A stretch of DNA of 64,000 bases from Bacteroidia bacterium (GTDB taxonomy: Bacteria; Bacteroidota; Bacteroidia; M30B66). Shown here piece by piece: positions 34,556 through 44,742 of this stretch (position 1 is the stretch's first letter; each line of letters opens with the position of its first letter). Under the pieces are notes generated by a model that searched no databases, was not told the DNA's origin, and worked only from the letters and a program-made list of their open reading frames with translations. Location: positions 1 through 64,000 of the forward strand of contig JAGYKL010000020.1 of assembly GCA_018401705.1 (NCBI GenBank). The letters run 5' to 3'. Made by a program: the position numbers and the translations under genes.

Positions 34556-36475
34556 ATGAAATATTTCTTTCTCCTGATTTCAATATTTTTCTTTTTACAT
34601 AAAACGCCTTTATTAGCACAAAGTGCTACTCCTAAATGGGTTTACATCCTCGACGGGTTTCAGGATGCCGATGTAACTGATGTTGAAGTAGATAAACAAG
34701 GCAATACATACGTATCCGCCAATTACAGCGGCACTATCAGTATTCCTGAAATAAGAGTTGATCTTCCCCGGGCACCGCATGTGCACGGACTTATCCTAAA
34801 GCTAGATAAAAATGGAAAACCCATCTGGGTGAGGTCTGTAGTGAGTGTTTTCGACAATCGTATCAATGATATAACGTTGGCTGCTAATGGAGATGTTTTA
34901 TTCACCGGCTTTGCCGATGGGAAAGTTGAATTTGCAGGTAAAAAAGAGACACTTCGCTTTGGAAGAGACAAGGAAAGAGGAGACTATCATCACCCTCAGA
35001 ATGTTTATGCCGCAAGATATACCTCCAAAGGAGAACCTGTTTGGGTGAAGAACTTTGGCACTCCTTTCGGTCAAGGTTTAAGCATTGCCATCAACAGTAA
35101 GGAAGAAACTTATTTTAATCTCTACTACACAGGTTTCCTGACAAATGAAGACTCAAAGATTTCAGAAATTCCCAAAGAGAGTAAAATAGAATCTAAATCT
35201 GTAACTATCAAGCTAGATAAGAATGGAGAGTTTGAGAAGCTCCAGGAGTTAAATTATTTTAAACGGAGTAGCTATATTCATAACCATAAGATTTGTTTTG
35301 ATAAGAATGATAACATGTATCAATACGGCACGTTTTATGGCAAAATTGCCTTTTCTGCAACAGATTCCTTCAGCAATGACGCATATCTTGAAGGTCTTGA
35401 TTCTTACTTGGTAAAGTACAATCCAGAAGATGAGATTATGTGGTCCAAGCAAATTGGCGGGCAGAATGTCCAGGTTCTAAATGAAATTCAGATTAGTCCC
35501 TCAGGAAAAATCTATGGTGCCGGTTATTATGATTTTGAATGTTCAATTGGTAATGGCATTAGTCTAGTTCAAAAGAGCAAATATGAATGGAAATCAGGCT
35601 CTAGCTTATTTTATTTTGCCTTAACGGCGGATGGAGACCTGGATTTCATACGATATGAGCAACAAGGGCAATACAGTACATCTTTTGCGGCAGCTTCTAT
35701 TGCTTTAGATGATTTTGATCATGCACATATAGTTGGAACTTTTAATGATACGGTGAATGTAGACGGAAAGATGATTTACCAATCATTCAGAGAAGCGACA
35801 TTCTTCTACAGCTGCTGGGATAATAACACACTTTTGGAATTAAATAGAGCCGGAATCTCTTCAAATTATTTTGCTTTAGCCAGAAAGATTAGCATTACAG
35901 GAGGCAATTTTGCTGCAGCTGGATTATACGCAGGAGACGATTCAAAGATGATGATTAATGGAAAGAAATATAAACTTACTATTAATGAGCATGGTCGTTC
36001 CAGCTTTATTTACGGAGGCAGTGTTCCAACCAAAGACATTTCAGAACCAATCATTGCATTAGAGAGTAAACAAAGTATTTACCTTAGAGACTTAAAGCCA
36101 TTGTTGGCTTGCTTAAAACCTGAGCAGGCAGCATTACCAAATGTTTGGTTTCCCACCGAAGACTCAATCCCTTCAAGAGAAACGTGGTTAAGCGAAACGC
36201 CTTGCGGGCGCGAAGTGGCTGAAAAGTCAGTGAGATTATTTCCCAATCCAAGTCGTGGAAACGCTAGCTTGGTCTTAACTGGCATGAATGGAGGTAATGC
36301 GTTGGTTGATATTTTCTCAGAATCGGGAAATCTCATTTTTAGCCAAAAAGTAGGAGTCCCTGAAAATCAGTTCACTTTAAACTTAAACCTTAATGGCATC
36401 GCCAATGGGATTTATTTTGTTAGAATTGTTCATGGAGGTTTTGAAAAAGCTATACGCCTTGTTAAAGTAGATTAA
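34556..36475 (+). CDS. T9SS-secreted beta-propeller-like protein, tandem copy 2
   Basis: A 639-residue paralogue of the preceding gene, similar along its whole length (DGFQDADVTDVEVDKQGN against DGFYDTDITDLEIDKEGN; the same GRSS-IYGG, ETWLSETPCGR and PNPSRG segments). It has a normal ATG start and a signal peptide with a cut after LLAQS. The C-terminal T9SS domain begins RLFPNPSRG. The 247 bp between the copies holds no recognisable repeat. The pair probably arose by tandem duplication followed by divergence, with both copies kept intact, which suggests selection for dosage or for two specificities. Confidence 0.87.
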   Translation: MKYFFLLISIFFFLHKTPLLAQSATPKWVYILDGFQDADVTDVEVDKQGNTYVSANYSGTISIPEIRVDLPRAPHVHGLILKLDKNGKPIWVRSVVSVFDNRINDITLAANGDVLFTGFADGKVEFAGKKETLRFGRDKERGDYHHPQNVYAARYTSKGEPVWVKNFGTPFGQGLSIAINSKEETYFNLYYTGFLTNEDSKISEIPKESKIESKSVTIKLDKNGEFEKLQELNYFKRSSYIHNHKICFDKNDNMYQYGTFYGKIAFSATDSFSNDAYLEGLDSYLVKYNPEDEIMWSKQIGGQNVQVLNEIQISPSGKIYGAGYYDFECSIGNGISLVQKSKYEWKSGSSLFYFALTADGDLDFIRYEQQGQYSTSFAAASIALDDFDHAHIVGTFNDTVNVDGKMIYQSFREATFFYSCWDNNTLLELNRAGISSNYFALARKISITGGNFAAAGLYAGDDSKMMINGKKYKLTINEHGRSSFIYGGSVPTKDISEPIIALESKQSIYLRDLKPLLACLKPEQAALPNVWFPTEDSIPSRETWLSETPCGREVAEKSVRLFPNPSRGNASLVLTGMNGGNALVDIFSESGNLIFSQKVGVPENQFTLNLNLNGIANGIYFVRIVHGGFEKAIRLVKVD

Positions 36476-36477
36476 TT

Positions 36478-36576
36478 TAGTCTGCGCCAGCGATTGCCTG
36501 CCTGCAGCAGGCAGGTAGCAAGCTACCTTGTAGCGAGGAAAGCGCGGCCGTGAGCTTGTCGAGCGGGGCGCCTAAA
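36478..36576. repeat. GC-rich dispersed element, copy A, with nested palindrome
   Basis: An element of about 100 bp, far richer in G+C than its surroundings, in the gap between convergent genes. Its left block TAGTCTGCGCCAGCGATTG (36478-36496) and right 34-bp block (36539-36572, starting AAAGCGCGGCCGTGAGC) recur in copy B at 44743-44835. Copy A alone has the 19-bp palindrome CCTGCCTGCAGCAGGCAGG (36497-36515) inserted exactly after the left block. Confidence 0.8.
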
Positions 36577-36585
36577 GTGTTCTAA

Positions 36586-39537
36586 TTAATTTGAAAGAAT
36601 TATTTTGGTATTACCCGATTTTCCTTCAAAAGTGAGTGTTTTTATAAAGTAAACTCCTGAAGACAAGCCGATTACATCAACAAGCTCTTGGTTAGTAATG
36701 TGATTCCCTGTTTTAATAATTCTTCCGCTTATATCAGTCATATACCATTTGAAACTTTCATCAGAAACAATTGAAAAATAGTCCCTGCACGGATTGGGGA
36801 ATACCAATGAGGATGATGAATTCTTTGCAATTTGAGTAACAACATCCACTACAAAACTTTGCGAAGCTTCACAATCTGAAAAATCGGTTACTGTTAAGGA
36901 ATATTCGCCAAATTCTAAGTTTTGCAAATCTTCAGTTGTCTCTCCATTTGACCAAGAGAATATGTATGGAGGCGTTCCACCTTCAACAAACAAATCTATG
37001 CTTCCATTTGGCGAATCTCCAATCTGTGGCATTACATCAGCTATAAGGCTAATTTGCTGTGGTTCAGATATCTCGACCTCAATTGTGCTTTCACAACCAT
37101 CATTTGATAAAGCAGTTAATATGTAAGTTCCTTCACCTAATCCTGTTATATCTTCGGTTGTTTGTCCTGTGCTCCAGCTAAATGAATTAGCATTTTCTGC
37201 ATTAATATCAACAGCACCATTCGATTCCCCAAAACAAGAAACATTGCTTTGGTCAACTAAAGTCAATACTGGTAAAGCTCCATCTGAAATATCAATATCA
37301 TTTAAAGACTCTGCTGAGCCGCATGAATTAGTCAAGGTTAGAGTATATGTTCCAGATTCAGAAACTTCAAGAGTTGCCTGATTACTTCCAATAGGAAGAT
37401 TGTTTGCCAACCAGGTATACGTTACCCCCGCCTGAGGCTCAACTGAAAGCGTGGTTGACTCGTTAGGGCATAAAGCATTTCCATTACTCGTGCTAATAAA
37501 TGCAGCTTGAGGAGCCGGAAGTATTTCAACTGTTGCAGTTTGATTTGATACAATGCTACCGCAGCCATTACTTAGTTGAACCGAATAAACTCCTGCCTGA
37601 CTTGCCAGTACTTGGTTTGAGTTAGACCCAATTTCATCATTACCATTAAGCAGCCATTGGTAATTAACCGCTTGTTGAGCTGAAATGCTTAAGGTTGTTC
37701 CTCCAGAGTTTTCGCAAATGCTCAAGCCATCGGATGCTTGAATTACCGTCGGTTGAACAGGTGCAGGATTTATAATTATATTGTTTGGGCTTACACTTCC
37801 AATTTGCACCGGATTAGAGCTTAGTATTCTTATGCGATAGCCAGTTCCTGCCGCTGCGCTTAAAGGAATTGTTGCATTTATTTCACCTTCTGTGACAGAA
37901 TTGATTGTTCCAATATTCGTTGGATTGCCAAAATTACCATTTGCATCGCTTAGTTGTGCGGTGAATACATTCCCGGCATTAACAGGCTCATTTATCGTAA
38001 ATGGAATTGCTAAACTTTGGCCCTGACAAACCGGTGAGTTTAACCAAGCTACATCTATAGGCAAATCGGTAAAGCAGCTGAATTCAAATTCAAAACCAGA
38101 AGTGTTTCCGGCAAATGTATTGGTAGATTCAAAACGAAATGTAAGGCTAGAGCCAGTTGATTGGAATGCAGGTGGCCAGCCGTTAAAGTTATTATAAGAA
38201 CCTATTAGAGGTGACGCAGTTGATGGACCATCATAGACTCTAATCCAATGTCCGCCATTATTTCCGTTGATGTTAATGCCATTAACAATAGCCCTGAGAC
38301 GTTCTCCACTATAGGAGGTGAATGTTTGATTCCAGGTGCCATCAGGGTAATTACCTGTCCCACCTGGATCGCGGAAAACTCCATTACACACATAGCGAAT
38401 CCCGGAGCTCATACTGTAGTTAATGATTGCAGGTGGCTCAGTTACGCATGTGATAATTCCTTGCCAGCCCCTTGCTTGCGAGCTTGCATTTGAGATGTAC
38501 CTGAAAGTTAGGCAAGTTCCATTTGAAGTCAGAGTTTCAATGTTAGAACCTGCAATATACATAGCCAAAGGAGGGTCATTCACTGTGCTTCCGTCATATA
38601 CCCAAAGCGTATCTCCAGATCCAAATGAACTTTCGTTTCTGTTAAATGCAATCTGTATCAATTGCCCCGCATTTGAGCAGAATGTTTGAACATAATCTCC
38701 GTTTGCGTTATAATTCGCATTTGGACCTCCATCGTCATAAAACACTCCTTCACAAACAGATAGAGTTCCATTTGTGATGGAATAAATTGGCAGTGATTCT
38801 CCAAAACAAGTCATTAGGCCCGAATAACCCTGAGCGCTTCCAAAACCGGCATTTGTGTTATTTCTGTCGAATTCAAATGTGAGATACTCGCCAGTACTTT
38901 CAATAGTAGCAGGAATAAAATTAAAGTTATTATAAGCGCCTATCAGCGGATAGCTTTGATCAGGACCATCATAAATTCTTAGCCAATGCCCACCATTATT
39001 TCCATTGATAGAGAACAACGAATATTCAAAACGAAGTCTTTGTCCGCTATACGAACGATAAGTTTGGCGGTTGAAACCTTGACCGTAAGCAAAAGCGCCA
39101 CTATTATCTGAAATAATTGCATTGCATACTGCACGTAAGCCGCTGCTAATGTTAATAGTATCTTGAATAGGTGGTTCTGGAACACACGTTATAAACCCTT
39201 GCCAGCCCGGTTCAGTGGATGTATTAGATTGAAATTTAAATGTTAGACAAGTTCCACTTGAAGTTAACCTTTCGATGTTTGAGCCTTGAATGTAGAATCC
39301 AAGCAAAATATCATTCGTCGAAGCTCCGTCGTATACCCAAAGTGTATCGCCTGAATCGGCAAGATTTACATTATTATTAAACCTAAATTGAATGTGTTCG
39401 CCATTATCGCTGCAGAACGTCTGCGTAAAGTTCTGCTCTTGACTGAAATTCAAGTTAGCGCCAGCATCATCGTAAAAAACAGCAGAGCATGTGTTTACAT
39501 TGTCGTTACTATTTATTACAGTCCGAGAGGACTTCAA
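36586..39537 (-). CDS. C-terminal half of a frameshifted CUB/Ig T9SS protein
   Basis: A 983-residue frame that starts only at a TTG, has no signal peptide, and begins in the middle of a CUB-domain series. It contains four CUB-like modules (CSAVFYDDAGANLNFS, DTLWVYDG, GGHWLRIYDGP), then Ig-like repeats, two SprB-type repeats (ENANSFSWSTGQTTEDITGL) and a type A T9SS sorting domain (LVFPNPCRDYFSI). The preceding frame (39509-42349) has the signal peptide and the first CUB pair but no sorting domain. The two overlap by 29 bp in different frames. They almost certainly form one gene of 1920 residues broken by one extra base near 39510-39530. Confidence 0.8.
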   Translation of the reverse strand: MKSSRTVINSNDNVNTCSAVFYDDAGANLNFSQEQNFTQTFCSDNGEHIQFRFNNNVNLADSGDTLWVYDGASTNDILLGFYIQGSNIERLTSSGTCLTFKFQSNTSTEPGWQGFITCVPEPPIQDTINISSGLRAVCNAIISDNSGAFAYGQGFNRQTYRSYSGQRLRFEYSLFSINGNNGGHWLRIYDGPDQSYPLIGAYNNFNFIPATIESTGEYLTFEFDRNNTNAGFGSAQGYSGLMTCFGESLPIYSITNGTLSVCEGVFYDDGGPNANYNANGDYVQTFCSNAGQLIQIAFNRNESSFGSGDTLWVYDGSTVNDPPLAMYIAGSNIETLTSNGTCLTFRYISNASSQARGWQGIITCVTEPPAIINYSMSSGIRYVCNGVFRDPGGTGNYPDGTWNQTFTSYSGERLRAIVNGININGNNGGHWIRVYDGPSTASPLIGSYNNFNGWPPAFQSTGSSLTFRFESTNTFAGNTSGFEFEFSCFTDLPIDVAWLNSPVCQGQSLAIPFTINEPVNAGNVFTAQLSDANGNFGNPTNIGTINSVTEGEINATIPLSAAAGTGYRIRILSSNPVQIGSVSPNNIIINPAPVQPTVIQASDGLSICENSGGTTLSISAQQAVNYQWLLNGNDEIGSNSNQVLASQAGVYSVQLSNGCGSIVSNQTATVEILPAPQAAFISTSNGNALCPNESTTLSVEPQAGVTYTWLANNLPIGSNQATLEVSESGTYTLTLTNSCGSAESLNDIDISDGALPVLTLVDQSNVSCFGESNGAVDINAENANSFSWSTGQTTEDITGLGEGTYILTALSNDGCESTIEVEISEPQQISLIADVMPQIGDSPNGSIDLFVEGGTPPYIFSWSNGETTEDLQNLEFGEYSLTVTDFSDCEASQSFVVDVVTQIAKNSSSSLVFPNPCRDYFSIVSDESFKWYMTDISGRIIKTGNHITNQELVDVIGLSSGVYFIKTLTFEGKSGNTKIILSN

Positions 39538-42349
39538 AACAGGTCAGCAAACCAACAAATCCGGCATTTCCGCCGAAACCGGCATTGGTATTATTAGCAT
39601 CAAATTCAAATGTGAGGTATTCACCCGAGCTAACAATTGCAGGCGGAATGAAATTGAAGTTATTGTATTGGCCTATGAGTGGGTATGTTTGATCGGGTCC
39701 GTCGTAAATTCTTAACCAATGACCACCGTTATTTCCATTGATAGCAAAAACTGAATACTCGAACCTTAATCGAGAGCCGGTAGCTGATTTGAAGGTATGC
39801 CTTCTAAATCCTTGAGAATAATTTGAGTTACCTTGAGGATCAAGGATTGTGGCATTACAAACTACAGAAATTCCCGCGTTCATTGAGATGCTTAGGGCTG
39901 TTTCAGGATTTTCTAAACACTCAAACTGAGATTCCCAACCTGTGGTTTGAGCAGTTCCGTTACTCTTCCATCTAAACGTGATACAAGAGCCCGAAGACCA
40001 AATAACAGATGGAGTCGAAAAAGGGATGAACATTCTTAGCAGTTCTGCATCCGCAGAATTTCCATCATAAGCCCATAAAGTATCTCCTGTTCCAAGGCTC
40101 ATCCAGTTGAAGTTAAAGCGCAATCGCTGCCCATTATCAGAACAAAAGGTTTGAGTAAAATCTTCGTTGGGATTATAGTTAGTATTTGGCCCTCCCGAAT
40201 CGTAAAAACCTCCGCTGCAAGCGTTTATAGTGCCGTTCTGCATTGTAAATGATTCTCCTACATCTACTGTATCAGCAGCTGTGTTCACACATGTTCCTGA
40301 GCCTGCAGCATTGTATAATATCACAAAGGTTCCAGCACCTGATACGGAGGGGTTGAAAGTGCTTCCTTCGATTCCGTACCCACTAAAATATCCGCCCGAA
40401 GGGCTTCCGGTTAATGTTGATGGATCGGCTAAGGTATTGGTTGTCGTAGGCAAACCACTAAATGAAACAACAGGAGCTTGCGCATTGCTTCCAATAGTAA
40501 CTGCGCTTAGCTGCGCTCCTGATAAACAGCCATTTACGTTAATGTTTAAGGTGTAATTACCGCTGGTGGCAGGAGTAATTTGGGGCCTGAAAACCTGAGA
40601 AGTATTCCCGCTGAAAGCGGAAGGGCCAGACCAGCTATAAACAGCATTCGCAATGGGAGGAGCGCTCAATTGTAAAGTAGCACCTTCGCAAACCGGACTG
40701 TTCGAGTCAACTAATCCATCGTTTGCCAAAACATGAATTTCTGAGACACTTAAGGCGCGATTCCAAATCATAAAATCATCAAATGCCGATTCGGCAAAAG
40801 CATCAGCAGGCCAATTACTGCGACCTATGTAACAATTGGTTCTGAAAATTTTTCTAGCCGGTGCTGATGCTGCACTAGCAATTAGGTTCCCGTTTAAATA
40901 AATCCTAATCAAACTGCCATCGAAAGAGATAAGCACATGATTCCACGCATTTAATTCTGTGCCCGATGGAGCAACCAAAATGGGCTCTCCCGCAGAACCG
41001 GTATAATGCTGAGCAGCCAAGCTTCCGTTAGTTTGCTGACTTAAACATGCAAGAACATTATCGCTCTGTTGAGCGTTGCCAAAATCATAAATGCGTGCAA
41101 ATGAGCCGAAAGATTCAGGTCTGAGCCAACAACTTACAGTGTATGAATTATCAAACCAGAAATTGTCAGGAACATCTACAAAAGCATTGCTTCCGTTGAG
41201 TCTGATAGCTGACGAGGCATTTCCGAAACGATCGCTTACATAAGTAGCTCCTCCCGAGGCTGTTCCATCGGCTAATGAGGGCGAGTCGTCTTCTAAATTC
41301 CCATTAAACCGATAGTGCAAAATTCGTCCACGATTTAGGGTGGATAAACCTTCGGTAGGATTAGAAATCGTTAAATTATACGAACTTTCATTTCCCGCTA
41401 TAAGCGGGGAACTGCTTACAATGCGGAGCTTGTAGCCGTTGCCTCCGGGAATATCGTTAGGTATGGTTGCTGAAATATTACCCGAGACTAATGAATTAAC
41501 AAAACCCAGTTCAATTGGATTATCGAAGCTGCCGCCGGCATCGCTCAGCTGCGCTGTGATCGTATTTCCGGCTTGAAGACCTGAGCCAATTACATTGTAA
41601 GGCAGAATGAACTCTGAACCACTACAAAACTGGGTAGATGAAAGGCTGCCCGGATCAAGGCTAACACCCACAGCTGAGCTAAGTGCATTAATTTCATCCT
41701 GATTAAGGTTCCTGTTATAGATTCGAACTTCGTCAAGAGCTCCGCGCAACCAGGAGTTATTAGAAGTATTTACGACATTTCCCCCTATGCGCGTTGGAGT
41801 CGCATTACTTCCGATAGTGAAATTTCCTGACTGAGAGCCAACCGAAACTCCATTTATAAAGACCTGCATGGCCGTTGGAGAAGTATTGATAACTACGTGA
41901 ACCCACTGCTCGGCAGTGATATTCAGGTTGTAAGAAATGCTTCCCGAAGTAGGGTGAAATATAATAATTCTATTTGGGGAAGTGTAAAAACCCGATTCGA
42001 GAATGTTATCTTGGCCAACCAGACTCATTCCGTTTGTGATTGAAGAAACCTTGAACCAGTAAGAGATTGAGGCAGAGCTTAAACCATTAATTACTGAGCC
42101 ATTAAACTCTCCCATACCTTGCTCTACAGCCCCATTAAATGAAAGCGCATCACTTTCAACGCCTGTGAGAGAAGCCGCAGGATATACACCATTTGTGAGC
42201 GTGAGGTGGTTGCCTAGTGAGCCGGCGTCTAAACCATCTCCATTAAGTGGCAAATAGGCAACAAGACCATTGTCGAGTTGAATCTGCGCCTGAATGCAGT
42301 TAAGATTAATAGCTAAACTAATGATTGATAACAGGAAAATACTTCTCAT
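39509..42349 (-). CDS. N-terminal half of a frameshifted LamG/CUB T9SS protein
   Basis: A 946-residue frame with a signal peptide (cut after IQA). LamG/concanavalin-like domain 1 covers about 25-230 (AYLPLNGDGLDAGSLGNHL to DEVRIYNRNLNQDEI) and domain 2 about 340-545 (HYRFNGNLEDDSPSLADGT to DDFMIWNRALS). An Ig-like segment and a pair of CUB-like modules follow. The frame ends abruptly after LLTCFE with a nonsense tail (VLSDCNK). Removing one A from the AATAAATAG context joins it in frame to the next CUB pair. As it stands the product would be exported to the periplasm without a T9SS signal. Confidence 0.82.
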   Translation of the reverse strand: MRSIFLLSIISLAINLNCIQAQIQLDNGLVAYLPLNGDGLDAGSLGNHLTLTNGVYPAASLTGVESDALSFNGAVEQGMGEFNGSVINGLSSASISYWFKVSSITNGMSLVGQDNILESGFYTSPNRIIIFHPTSGSISYNLNITAEQWVHVVINTSPTAMQVFINGVSVGSQSGNFTIGSNATPTRIGGNVVNTSNNSWLRGALDEVRIYNRNLNQDEINALSSAVGVSLDPGSLSSTQFCSGSEFILPYNVIGSGLQAGNTITAQLSDAGGSFDNPIELGFVNSLVSGNISATIPNDIPGGNGYKLRIVSSSPLIAGNESSYNLTISNPTEGLSTLNRGRILHYRFNGNLEDDSPSLADGTASGGATYVSDRFGNASSAIRLNGSNAFVDVPDNFWFDNSYTVSCWLRPESFGSFARIYDFGNAQQSDNVLACLSQQTNGSLAAQHYTGSAGEPILVAPSGTELNAWNHVLISFDGSLIRIYLNGNLIASAASAPARKIFRTNCYIGRSNWPADAFAESAFDDFMIWNRALSVSEIHVLANDGLVDSNSPVCEGATLQLSAPPIANAVYSWSGPSAFSGNTSQVFRPQITPATSGNYTLNINVNGCLSGAQLSAVTIGSNAQAPVVSFSGLPTTTNTLADPSTLTGSPSGGYFSGYGIEGSTFNPSVSGAGTFVILYNAAGSGTCVNTAADTVDVGESFTMQNGTINACSGGFYDSGGPNTNYNPNEDFTQTFCSDNGQRLRFNFNWMSLGTGDTLWAYDGNSADAELLRMFIPFSTPSVIWSSGSCITFRWKSNGTAQTTGWESQFECLENPETALSISMNAGISVVCNATILDPQGNSNYSQGFRRHTFKSATGSRLRFEYSVFAINGNNGGHWLRIYDGPDQTYPLIGQYNNFNFIPPAIVSSGEYLTFEFDANNTNAGFGGNAGFVGLLTCFEVLSDCNK

Positions 42350-42488
42350 AATGCATTTAGGTTTTCAGAGACAAAGCTAGTTCTTCATTAAGGGTTATTT
42401 CATCAATTCTATTCTACATGATATCTACAAGAATGCTTTTTAAGCTTTATTTAACAATATTTTTAGATTTTTTGTGTCTCTACAAAGT

Positions 42489-44387
42489 TTAAATTTTCAT
42501 TAAGAATTGACCAAGTTCTTCTTCTGTCTCGAGATTCATTTTTTTTCGTAAGCGGTATCTATTCATATCTACACTTTTTGGACTAATATTTACAATCGAG
42601 GCAATTTCTTTTGATGAAAGCCCAAGACGAATCATAGCACATAACTTTTTATCGTTCTCTGTTAGAATGGGATACCTCGTACTTAATCTATGATAGAAGT
42701 CTTCATTCATTAGGTCAACATTCATTTCAAAGGCTTCTCGTTGTTTTGAGATATTTAATCTTTGCTCTAGTTCCCTTTCAAGTTTTTTATTTTCGCCAGG
42801 TTTCAGTCCACTTAATTCGTTTCTTAAGCTTTCAAGTGCTTCATTTTGTTGGTTAATATATAGAGCTAGTTGCGTAAGCTCTCTTTTTTTAAAGTTGAGC
42901 TCAGATTTTATCTGCTCTTGTTGGTTTGCTGAAATTAGAAGTTCATTTTCTGCGGCCTCTCTTCTTTTCTCTTCGAGTTCTTTTTGATTTTTCTCAATTT
43001 GAAGGTCTTTTGCAGCGATTGCTAGATTGTTTTTATGTTTTAGTTGATTTTTATTTTGAATAAAGAAAGCAAACGCTCCTGCTAATAGAGAGATGCTAAT
43101 TATTAGAATCACCAGTATTTCAAGTTTTTGTCCTTCTTTTTCTAGAACTATGATTTGCTTATCACGCATTGCTAGGTCAGCACGTGACTTCTCAGACTTA
43201 AAACGTGTTTCTAACTCTGCAATGGTTTGAGTTCGCTCTTTAGAATAAATTTCTTCATTTATTAGAGTTCTGGCTTTCCAATCTTGAAGGGCTTTTCGAA
43301 AGTCGCCCTGACTTTCGAAAAACTGTGATCGAGATAGCAGAATTTCGGCCAGCAGCCAATCAGCCGACAAGTCTGAAGCTTTTACAAATGCGTTGTTAAA
43401 TGAGTTTTCCGCAAGTGAACTCATGCCTAAACCTGAATAAGCTTTTCCGAAATTCTTTGCTGTTATTGCCAGTCCATAAGCATCGCCCGAAATTTTCCTT
43501 AATGAATCCGAGATTTGGAGTAATGATAAAGCGCCTTTAAAATCCTCCTTTTCTATGAGAACTTCGGCCAGATTATTCAAACTTTCACTTCTTCCAGACA
43601 GGTCATTTATCTGCTCGAAGATTAATAGCGCTCGATTGTGATATTGAAAGGAGCTATCGTACTGGGCTTTATTGAAATAAGCAGTTCCTATACCTGATAG
43701 TGTTTTAGCCTTTCCTTTGAAATCGTTCGTTTTATTATACTTTTCGAGAGCCTTTTGCAGATATATGATTGCCCTTCCAAAGTCTTTTTGTGTGGTAAAG
43801 ACTAGCCCTAAATTGGTAGATATTTGGGCTGAAAGTTCAAGCTCGTCTAGCTTATCGGCTTCGTGAACAGCTTGTAAATAATAGCTTACACTTTCCTCTA
43901 AATCGTTGCGATAGAATGCTACAACGCCAAGATTGTGATGAACTTTTGCAATTCCTAGGTTGTCCTTGGCGATTGAATATGAGTTTAATGCTTGTTTATA
44001 AACAGAATCGGCGATAAAATAATTCCCTTCGTTCATGAAAATTAAGCCTAGGAGATTTTGTGCATTGGCGTATTCAGAGGGAGTTCCAATTTGTTTTAAT
44101 GAATTTAGCGCTTGGTATACTTTTTCTTTGGCCTCTTTGAAATACCCTTTATTGAATAGGGCTGAGGCTAGTGTTCTTTGAGATAAAGATCTGCCACGGC
44201 TGAAATTAAGCCTGTCTGATTCTATAAGTGCTTTGTTTGCATAGAATTCCATCGAATCAATATTGCTTCTTTTAAATGATTCTGATGCTTCTAATAATTG
44301 ATGCACTATCAAGGTGTCGGCAATCAAGCTTTGACTAAGCAAAAGCATGAATAGAATTGACAGTAAAAGTTGCCGGGAAAATAGCAT
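42489..44387 (-). CDS. TPR sensor protein with membrane segment and LuxR-type HTH
   Basis: A 632-residue membrane regulator of a type common in Bacteroidota. A signal-like hydrophobic N-terminus (MLFSRQLLLSILFMLLLSQ) is followed by about eight TPR units in the periplasm (HHNLGVVAFYRNDLEESVSYY and similar). One membrane helix (LEILVILIISISLLAGAF) leads to a cytoplasmic coiled coil and a C-terminal LuxR/GerE helix-turn-helix (LGLSSKEIASIVNISPKSVDMNRYRLRKKM). I use the ATG at 44387, because a -7 promoter box lies at 44446-44453, between it and the in-frame ATG at 44471. Its targets may include the surrounding T9SS genes, but nothing shows this directly. Confidence 0.87.
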   Translation of the reverse strand: MLFSRQLLLSILFMLLLSQSLIADTLIVHQLLEASESFKRSNIDSMEFYANKALIESDRLNFSRGRSLSQRTLASALFNKGYFKEAKEKVYQALNSLKQIGTPSEYANAQNLLGLIFMNEGNYFIADSVYKQALNSYSIAKDNLGIAKVHHNLGVVAFYRNDLEESVSYYLQAVHEADKLDELELSAQISTNLGLVFTTQKDFGRAIIYLQKALEKYNKTNDFKGKAKTLSGIGTAYFNKAQYDSSFQYHNRALLIFEQINDLSGRSESLNNLAEVLIEKEDFKGALSLLQISDSLRKISGDAYGLAITAKNFGKAYSGLGMSSLAENSFNNAFVKASDLSADWLLAEILLSRSQFFESQGDFRKALQDWKARTLINEEIYSKERTQTIAELETRFKSEKSRADLAMRDKQIIVLEKEGQKLEILVILIISISLLAGAFAFFIQNKNQLKHKNNLAIAAKDLQIEKNQKELEEKRREAAENELLISANQQEQIKSELNFKKRELTQLALYINQQNEALESLRNELSGLKPGENKKLERELEQRLNISKQREAFEMNVDLMNEDFYHRLSTRYPILTENDKKLCAMIRLGLSSKEIASIVNISPKSVDMNRYRLRKKMNLETEEELGQFLMKI

Positions 44388-44742
44388 TGATTGATTGAAT
44401 ATAGACTTTGTATGATGAATTTTCAATTTGAGTATGTATCTACAACAAAAGTACAATAATCTGTATATCAATAAATTTATTATTTTATTTACACTACAAA
44501 GTATTTGTTGCCCGCTTAATTGAAACAGAAAGCAAGGGAGATGGTCTTGTGGAGTGACCTGAACCTTGGATCACAGTTTAGCAATCAAAATTCAAGCTCT
44601 TAGTGGTTTCTAATTAGAGCTGCAAATACTTAATGAATTGTTTTGGCGAGGAAGTAGTTCAGAACTTTGCTCTGAACAAAATTTGGCATTAAAGTTCATT
44701 TAGGACTTATAAAGCCATGCCTTTGGTGAAGGTGTATTAAGG
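44388..44742. other. Intergenic stretch upstream of the TPR regulator
   Basis: Apart from the -7 box at 44446-44453 I see no gene, hairpin or repeat in this stretch. The repeat element copy B begins at 44743. Confidence 0.5.
44446..44453 (-). promoter_or_regulatory. Candidate -7 box of the TPR-LuxR gene
   Basis: TACTTTTG on the minus strand matches TAnnTTTG. It predicts transcription starting near 44440, which rules out the upstream ATG at 44471 and supports the one at 44387, with a leader of about 50 nt. Confidence 0.45.

Noticed and set aside
34374-34559. A short open frame between the tandem propeller genes
   Set aside because: No homology signature or start signal, biased codons, and it overlaps the start of the next real gene.
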